Shown here: positions 34,701 to 64,000 of the stretch, in pieces
How the letters are laid out: each line of letters opens with the position of its first letter
How positions within the stretch are numbered: position 1 is the stretch's first letter
Notes under the pieces: generated by a model
What the model saw: only the letters and a program-made list of their open reading frames with translations
What the model was told of the DNA's origin: nothing
Database searches by the model: none
Made by a program: the position numbers and the translations under genes
NCBI GenBank assembly: GCA_019155185.1
Contig: CM032808.1
Span: 13,334,607 to 13,398,606 of the forward strand
Source of the DNA: Beaufortia kweichowensis
Taxonomy: Eukaryota; Chordata; Actinopteri; Cypriniformes; Gastromyzontidae
Direction: 5' to 3'
Length of the DNA stretch: 64,000 bases

Positions 34701-34800
34701 TGAGCTCCAGATCATCTCCAAACTCAAAGACATCTTCGTTTATTAGTTCTCCCTCTGATATCTCACTGTTTCCGGCCATATCACCACTTTCCAAATTCAT
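28796..34800 (-). CDS. dhx32: DEAH-box-like helicase family protein DHX32
   Basis: Divergent member of the DEAH RNA-helicase family. Eleven exons in transcript order: 34800-34540, 33060-32867, 32240-31868, 31760-31536, 31439-31346, 31262-31113, 30704-30513, 30375-30235, 30165-29975, 29697-29510, 28985-28796 (stop TAA). Every phase agrees; 732 residues (human 743). Seen: ELNPFDGLPYSSRYYRL; Walker A GTAHSGKST (from residue 78); VADEMDVNIGHEVGY; motif II as DQAH (from residue 178) rather than DEAH; TSSP near motif III; VFLACEQ; RFVIDTGVEQRLVYNPRV; the motif VI region reads CQAEIRKQLAG without the usual QRxGRxGR; then HA2-like LDYLAALDNDGNLSE and MSEFPLDPQMAKALL, and HPEGDHFTL; then LPPSESKEIL near the C terminus. 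ATP hydrolysis by this protein is doubtful. A second in-frame Met is at residue 8. Secure as DHX32. Confidence 0.96.
29115..29345. repeat. Short tandem duplication in a dhx32 intron
   Basis: Three spaced copies of ATTATTGCACATGTTCCATT (about 29128, 29221, 29297), with the intervening TTAACATTTCTCTT and ACACTGTATGCAAAATGTA also repeated, giving unit lengths of about 95 and 75 bases. Confidence 0.75.
31020..31092 (+). mobile_element. tRNA-like SINE 5' fragment (weak)
   Basis: A tRNA-like region ending in GTCATAGGTTTGATTCCCAG, a B-box match of the same type as the SINE at 15222. The A box is poorly preserved. It lies close to the donor of the dhx32 exon ending at 31113. Confidence 0.35.
32265..32660 (+). 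repeat. Interspersed repeat copy in a dhx32 intron
   Basis: Shares ATATCAGTCTATTCATG, GGAATATGGACTGTTGTGGA, ACAATTCTGAAAAC and ATCATGATTTGAACAT with the wbp2 intron copy at 17145-17450. A fragment with CAGTGTTATGGACATGACAT follows at about 33700. Confidence 0.65.
33411..33641. repeat. Long inverted repeat (63-bp arms) in a dhx32 intron
   Basis: Arm 33411-33473 and arm 33579-33641 are reverse complements with only two mismatches in 63 positions, separated by 105 bases. The outer ends are TATAGACCATTTCACAAG and its complement. No ORF. Likely a young foldback or MITE insertion; transcribed with dhx32 it would form a long intronic hairpin. Confidence 0.85.
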
Positions 34801-34990
34801 CTGTAAACCAAAAACACGCGCGGTACTGCTATTGCTTCTCTGCGATTATTATTATACCCAAAAAGTCGCGTTCAGTTCGCTGCGCTAGAAATCGCACACA
34901 CTTTCAGAAACGCTCGTGCGCGCGCTCAGCTGTTGTTGGCGGTGACGCGGCGAGTTATTCGCGTGTCAAATCTCTGGTGATGTAATAACG
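34801..34990 (-). promoter_or_regulatory. dhx32 CpG-rich promoter
   Basis: CpG density rises sharply upstream of the dhx32 ATG (for example CTCGTGCGCGCGCTCAGC and GGTGACGCGGCGAG). No TATA box is apparent. A typical housekeeping promoter. Confidence 0.5.
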
Positions 34991-37913
34991 TGCACGAGCA
35001 TTTTTGTAGCCGAATTTATTCTGTTAAAATACGTTTTCACACTTCATATAAATATATATTACTAGTTACTTAAAGTGTTTAAAACATAACATCAACATAT
35101 AATAAAAGATATGTTCAACGTTTACATGACTATGTACGTTTTTTCGACAAGTAATAGCCCATGTGACAGACTTTGTTTTTACAATTTGAAATGTAAAATA
35201 TGAAAACAATATCCTTCCTCTTTTATACAGTACTCTTACCACTGCTTTGTTTCAATGCACAATTAAAATATTAAATTACGATGGAATTAAGCGTTTACAC
35301 AGATAGATTTATTGATAGATTTTCCCCCAAACTTTATTAACACCTTCTTGTTCTTAAAAATAAAACCAACCAAGCCAATCAACTTTATTTATTTAGATAG
35401 ACAAGTTAAAATAATGTTAAAATAGAGGACAAACATGTACTGTACAAAAACCGATGTTATAAATTTAATTTCAGCAAACAAAGGACCAAAATCTATTATG
35501 TTTATTTATACAGAAAAACTAATATTTTGACAGAAATTGTACAGAAACTACAACATAAAAACACCTGTGTTTAGGATGTTGTTGACCTGCAAACAACTGT
35601 AAAATTGAAGGATGGATAAAATAAGACACCACAAATCAGTTTCAAATCTTTAAGCTGTTTATGTGTTCAGAATCTATGCACCAGACATTAACATACAGTA
35701 TTTGTATTTCACATTTCTTGATTAATCAAATATTCATCATAGAAAACAATGTGAGACAGACACTGAAGAAAACATGACAGAACATTACATGAGCATGAAT
35801 ACAACATGATTGAAAATAAGTAAATGATAACACGATTAAAATAGGAAAGGCAGTTAACCCAGAGAAAATCTGGATTTCAACAGTTTCTGTGAGTTCTCTA
35901 ATGCACTGTGTGGTTTAACACTATCAAAAGTCTTGATGGCTGATAATACAGTGGATTGAGATATGAATTTACAATGTAAACATGGAGAAATGATGGCACT
36001 GTGAGGAAATAACTGTGCCCAGTACACATGATATGAACATAATCAGCTCAGTGACGACACACATTCATATTTAATAAAACTAAAGGCAGTCCAGTTTAGT
36101 GTCATGCTTTCTGAAGACCTCTGTATTTCTCCTGACAAACCTCCATCATCTATTGCCAGTAAAAAAATCATAATGTCTTTGAAGATGCTCAAAGAAATTA
36201 TGGGAATACTGAGAGATATTGCTGATGATTGATGAATTCATCAATGCTTCAAGCAACAATATTATTGCTTGAATAAGTTGATTTTATACAAATCCTGTAG
36301 ATTGCAAATGTACTGTAATTCAAACGATCATGATTTTTGCTGCCAATGGATTGTCATCATAATTGAATGATACTGATCCCGATCCTACTGTACATAACTG
36401 ATATATAAGCTCTCTGATGACTATCACACTGTTAACCTTTTTTACCACAAATATTGTTGTGGTTATATTATTTACAATTATTTGTAATTATGTGTATTAT
36501 TGTTTTAACATAGAAACAAATAAATAAGCACATATTTAGTGAGTACCAATTCTGTCATAGAACGTGATTATTGACCAATAAAGTCAGTTAAACTTTTTAG
36601 ACTATAAAAAGGTCTTTTATGAACCTTTGACTGAAAGGTTCTTTGGTGAACCAAAAATGGTTCTTCTATGGCATCACTGTGAACTTTTTGAAGCAGGGCC
36701 GAATGACATCATCTTAAACACTTTCAGATTCTAAAAACATCTTTTTAGTGACCACATGTTTTCTAATAAATTTTCTGAAAGGTGCTGTTATTGATGATCT
36801 GTATATCTGAGCATCTTATCAGTCTTACAATGTTTAAAATCAACTGGACTTGCATCAGAATGTTTTAGACATTTACACAAGAATGAATTCAGAACGTGAT
36901 CCAACACACTCAGTATTTGCATTAAGGATTCTCTCGAGTTACATTCAACATCCCTTAAATATCACAGAAATGTGGCACTATAATCCTGAAGACCCTTTCA
37001 CATAACACAAAACATCAGCACCACTCTGACCACCATATGAAGAGTCACATTGCAGACGGCATCACGCACGGGTGATTTCATGAGGTTGTTACGTAAAACA
37101 AAAGCAGAAATTGTACAAGTAGACAATGAAAATAGTGAAAGCTATTTGTAATGAAGTGGCAGTGTGTGCATAGATTTTTTGGATGTCATGTGACTTGGGC
37201 TGTTTCGAAGGATTGTCTACAATTTGAAAGGTCAAAGGTAGACACAGGTCAAAGTTGAACTGTTTGACCGAATGTAGATGTTTTGCTGATATTATGATTA
37301 TTGTGTGAAAGTGTCTTAATCCATGTTTAACCATTAATGTTAAAATACTAATAGAATGAACATGAGTATTAAATCATAGTAACACATAGCCCACAGCCCT
37401 TATTACACACAACATGATCTAACAGGACTTTTAACAAAAACTGAATTTGCAGTTCAGGCACATTTCCATTTGCCAAGTGTGACTCCCAATTCACTCCTAA
37501 TTCTCTTTTAGTGTGGTTCTTAATCCAGTTTAGCCCAAACAGAGGGTCCACGTGTCATAGTTCACAGATAACACATCAATGATTTCATCAATTGATCATT
37601 TTAAACGATGCTCAAAAAAACAACAAAAAATAAAATGACAATCAGGTAAACGTGGGCGAAGCGCCGATTGCTGCTACGATTGAGAAAGTGTCGACCACAG
37701 TGCACCGTGCTGAAATAAATACGCTTTGAACAAACATAAATAACGCGTGACATGTACCTGAGCGCCAACTCATAGCACCGTTTAGAGGGAGAGCACCGCG
37801 GGGGTCAAAGGTCACCCCTTTCATCAGGACTCTGACACACTGACATGTGTCTGCAGAGCTTCATAGTGCAAAAATCGAGCGTCTCCAGAGACGAGATCCC
37901 GTCTGGCCGGTCT
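34991..37913. other. Intergenic between dhx32 and adam12; includes adam12 3' UTR
   Basis: No gene is seen. Human FANK1, located between DHX32 and ADAM12, was searched for by eye (fibronectin III/ankyrin motifs) and not found. Several minus-strand AATAAA motifs could end adam12 transcripts. A fish interspersed repeat lies at 36600-36690. Confidence 0.55.
36600..36690. repeat. Interspersed repeat with AAAGGTTCTT/AAAAATGGTTCTTC motifs
   Basis: Contains GAAAGGTTCTTTGGTGAACC and AAAAATGGTTCTTCTATGGC, blocks I recognise as a widespread cyprinid non-autonomous element. No coding potential. Confidence 0.5.
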
Positions 37914-61416
<23,503 letters not shown>

Positions 61417-64000
61417 TTAATAAGTATATGCAAAACCAAGTGAAAACCAAAGTACAAACACACTTTTCAGTTGCTAAAACTGATCTTGGCAACACCAAGA
61501 TCACAGGTTGTGGAATGATATATTTTATTTCCGAACACCAGACACACCAGGAGGGAGTTTCAAAGATTTTATTGGAAGACAGAATCAGGCATTTGGATTC
61601 TACAGGTTCTCATGATCAGCTGTAAATAATCACGGATCAAACACAAGTCACAGAGATCCTCAGATTCCCTCAACCCATAAAAAGTGTCTTCCTCTTTCTC
61701 TCACGGCTGAGATAATCTTGTCATCGGGTCCTGAGAATAATTACAACATCTGCTTTTCATCTGTTCTCATGAAGCTGTGCTTTCCTAACCAAAACCTGTC
61801 CAGCGGAGAAAGTGACAAAGTCATGGAGGTGATCCAAACACTGCTGAGTCAAAGAAAATAACTCCATCTGACACCACTAAACGACATACTGTACAGTTCC
61901 AGACATCTGACTGTCAGCTTAAAGTCTGAACTACATCGCAGCTTCTCCAGACTGAGAAATGTAACATTTAGACACATAAATATGGTCTGTTTCATGCTTG
62001 TTCATTAGAAATAAAAGATATGAAAGTGCACTGCAACAAAAAACAAATAATTTACCACAAGCAATCTTACCACAGATGCAATAATAAAATGCCAAAAACA
62101 TGCAATATGTATATAATGATATATGATTTTCTTGGAAAAGCAACTGAACAAAAGTAAACTTTTTGAAGGAGTTTTTTAAAAAGGTATCAGAGAAACATTA
62201 TATTTGAGAGATGATCCATTCTTGTCATTTTAACCACTTCAATTAAATTAGATGATCTGTGGAGAGAGACTCAGCGTGGACAGTCGTATTGCATTAGTCC
62301 GAACAGAGAATTAATGAAAACCCTGCGGTAAATCTCAAATGAAACAGGAAAGATCCCAAGAAAACATGAACAAACACTTCAGACCTAAAAAAGCTTTTAG
62401 TATCTAACAAAAAAACACAGACAAAAGGTTTTTACAGTTTGCTGTAAAACACAGATAATATAACAAATTTTTAAAAGCATAGATTTATTATGGACTGTAG
62501 AAGGAGATGTTTTGGGAAATGACTTTCTGAATGATGTTTATTATGATGGACGGCTGTTTAAATGGTCCAGTGACGCACAATAAACAGACACTACAAAGGA
62601 GGTCTGTAATACCTGGAGAGAGCTCTTCATTAATATCTCTATTCATCAGGATACACCAGAAAAACATCCCTCATTCACGGGAGTCGTAATGTGAATCATA
62701 CATGCGTGCATCTACTATAATAATGAAATCAGTGCAATTTATATGTAGAAAATAATGATTAGTCATCTACATGGCTGCTTCTGAATGTCTGTCGAATGAG
62801 AAACAGACAGTACAGCCTGTAGAAATCGTGTCGTGACAGTGACATCTGACAAAAGAGTTAAACCACAGATCACCTGAGAAGAACACATCATGAAGCACTA
62901 AAACAACACTTGATCTAGTCTTGTAGTTTAATAAAGACAACAAAATCAAGAAGTGATGTACGACTTTCTGACCATTAGATAATTTAATTTTTTTTTTAAA
63001 TTAATTATTAAACATTATTATTAAAACAATTAAAAACTACAAATTCTATAGACAAATGATGCATGAAGAACAATCTGAGGCGGGATCTGGAAGATTCAGC
63101 AGGTCTTTGCTCTTTACAGATGGAGGAGACTGTGGCTACCGCAGGGCTATGATGATTTCTTTGCCCATTTATAATTATAAATCATTATATTATGTTGTAA
63201 TAAAATATTAGTTTTGCAAAAATCGAAGACAAAAATCATTAACGCACCTGTAGAGGATGATGATGAACACAAAGTGTCATGCCACACAGATTCATGTAGC
63301 AGATGATGTTCAAAAAAACCTCACAAATGAGACAAAATACATCATCAGGACATAAAGCGTCATAAGACTTCAGAAGAAAATGTCTCGACTTTTATCCTGC
63401 CTTTATCTTTTTGGACCTGAGGTCACTGTCATACTAAAGTAAAAAGCAGTGTGAACATCATTTATTCCTTTTCATGTTTCTTTAAAGAAAGACAGTCATG
63501 TGGGTTTGGAAAGACATGATAGTGAACAAATGATGACAGAATTTTTGGTTTTGAGTAAATGAACCATTTAACCACTTCAGCCCTTTAGCTGTCACTTTAA
63601 AAGACACTGATCTCTTCATGAGCTCATCAGATCTTCATCTATCATCAGCACCATGTCTGTGAGAATCCTGCTTCCACCAATGTCGCCACATTCAAAAACA
63701 ACCATGAAATATTTCCTCACCGACACAGTAGTGTGACACTGTTGTGACTGTTTTCTCATTTATTTTTCAATTATTCACAAGAGTAGAAACCAAACAGAGC
63801 GAAAGATTAGCAATTCTTTGTACGAAGGCGATAGAAGTGAGTAATTCTACCTTTCACGCTGTGGAACCAAAGAACCAGAAAAGCCAAACGCAAAAGAGAA
63901 AATAATCAAATCATCTGTCACTGGTGGAAAGACACACAGCAGGTCACCGCTGTTTCCCACCGCCACTTTAAGCTTTGTTTTTTTACTAGATAGGAAACCA
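61417..64000. other. Upstream adam12 intron
   Basis: No exon is recognised on either strand. The earlier adam12 prodomain and signal-peptide exons must lie beyond the window. A reversed, degraded copy of the 48546-type repeat lies near 63495-63575 (GTAAATGAACCATTTAA end). Otherwise plain AT-rich intron. Confidence 0.6.

Noticed and set aside
37642..37824. Minus-strand ORF downstream of the adam12 stop
   Set aside because: The last adam12 exon already ends at 37914 in a phase-consistent frame; this ORF shows no similarity to the ADAM12 C terminus.

Overview
This is a stretch of vertebrate nuclear DNA, almost certainly from a teleost fish and most likely a cypriniform (carp/minnow group). Genes are split into many short exons with GT-AG introns, the base composition is AT-rich, and the introns carry fish-type interspersed repeats: a tRNA-Ala-like SINE, a second SINE with a perfect B box, Tc1-like non-autonomous elements, a TTAA-flanked element beginning AAAGGGATAGTTC, and very long GA microsatellites. 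I assigned six protein-coding genes by translating exons across splice sites and comparing them with the remembered human proteins; no database search was run.

Layout: (1) 551-4857 (+), fdxr, with its 5' exons outside the window. (2) 7510-11709 (-), mrpl38, complete in nine exons. (3) 12513-14975 (+), trim65, complete coding region in six exons, head-to-head with mrpl38 across a short CpG-rich promoter region. (4) 16234-20271 (-), wbp2, complete in eight exons. (5) About 21.2-24.8 kb, a segment with no recognised gene. It holds a 35-bp minisatellite whose minus strand repeats a splice donor and a splice acceptor, a minus-strand TATA box with two CCAAT boxes, and several well-formed minus-strand splice sites ending at a short open exon with a poly(A) signal. 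(6) 26517-28472 (+), bccip, complete in seven exons. (7) 28796-34800 (-), dhx32, complete in eleven exons, tail-to-tail with bccip. (8) 37914-61211 (-), adam12, nineteen exons from the prodomain to the cytoplasmic tail, 5' incomplete.

The four genes on the left correspond to human 17q25 and the three on the right to human 10q26, so the window contains a junction between two conserved blocks. The unrecognised repetitive segment lies on that junction. FANK1, which lies between DHX32 and ADAM12 in human, was not seen here.

Functions: fdxr (mitochondrial electron transfer to ferredoxin) and mrpl38 (mitochondrial ribosome) are mitochondrial housekeeping genes; trim65 is a RING E3 ligase; wbp2 is a PPxY adaptor/coactivator; bccip is a nuclear genome-stability factor; dhx32 is a divergent DEAH-box-like protein; adam12 is a membrane metalloprotease. 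They are neighbours by synteny and do not form a pathway.

Most notable observations: the candidate minus-strand transcription unit at 21.2-24.8 kb; (CT)n microsatellites that form the polypyrimidine tracts of three adam12 acceptors; an apparent reading-frame shift in the adam12 cytoplasmic-tail exon; GC-AG introns in trim65 and apparently fdxr; long near-perfect hairpins at 5959-6122 and 33411-33641; and a DQAH motif II in dhx32.
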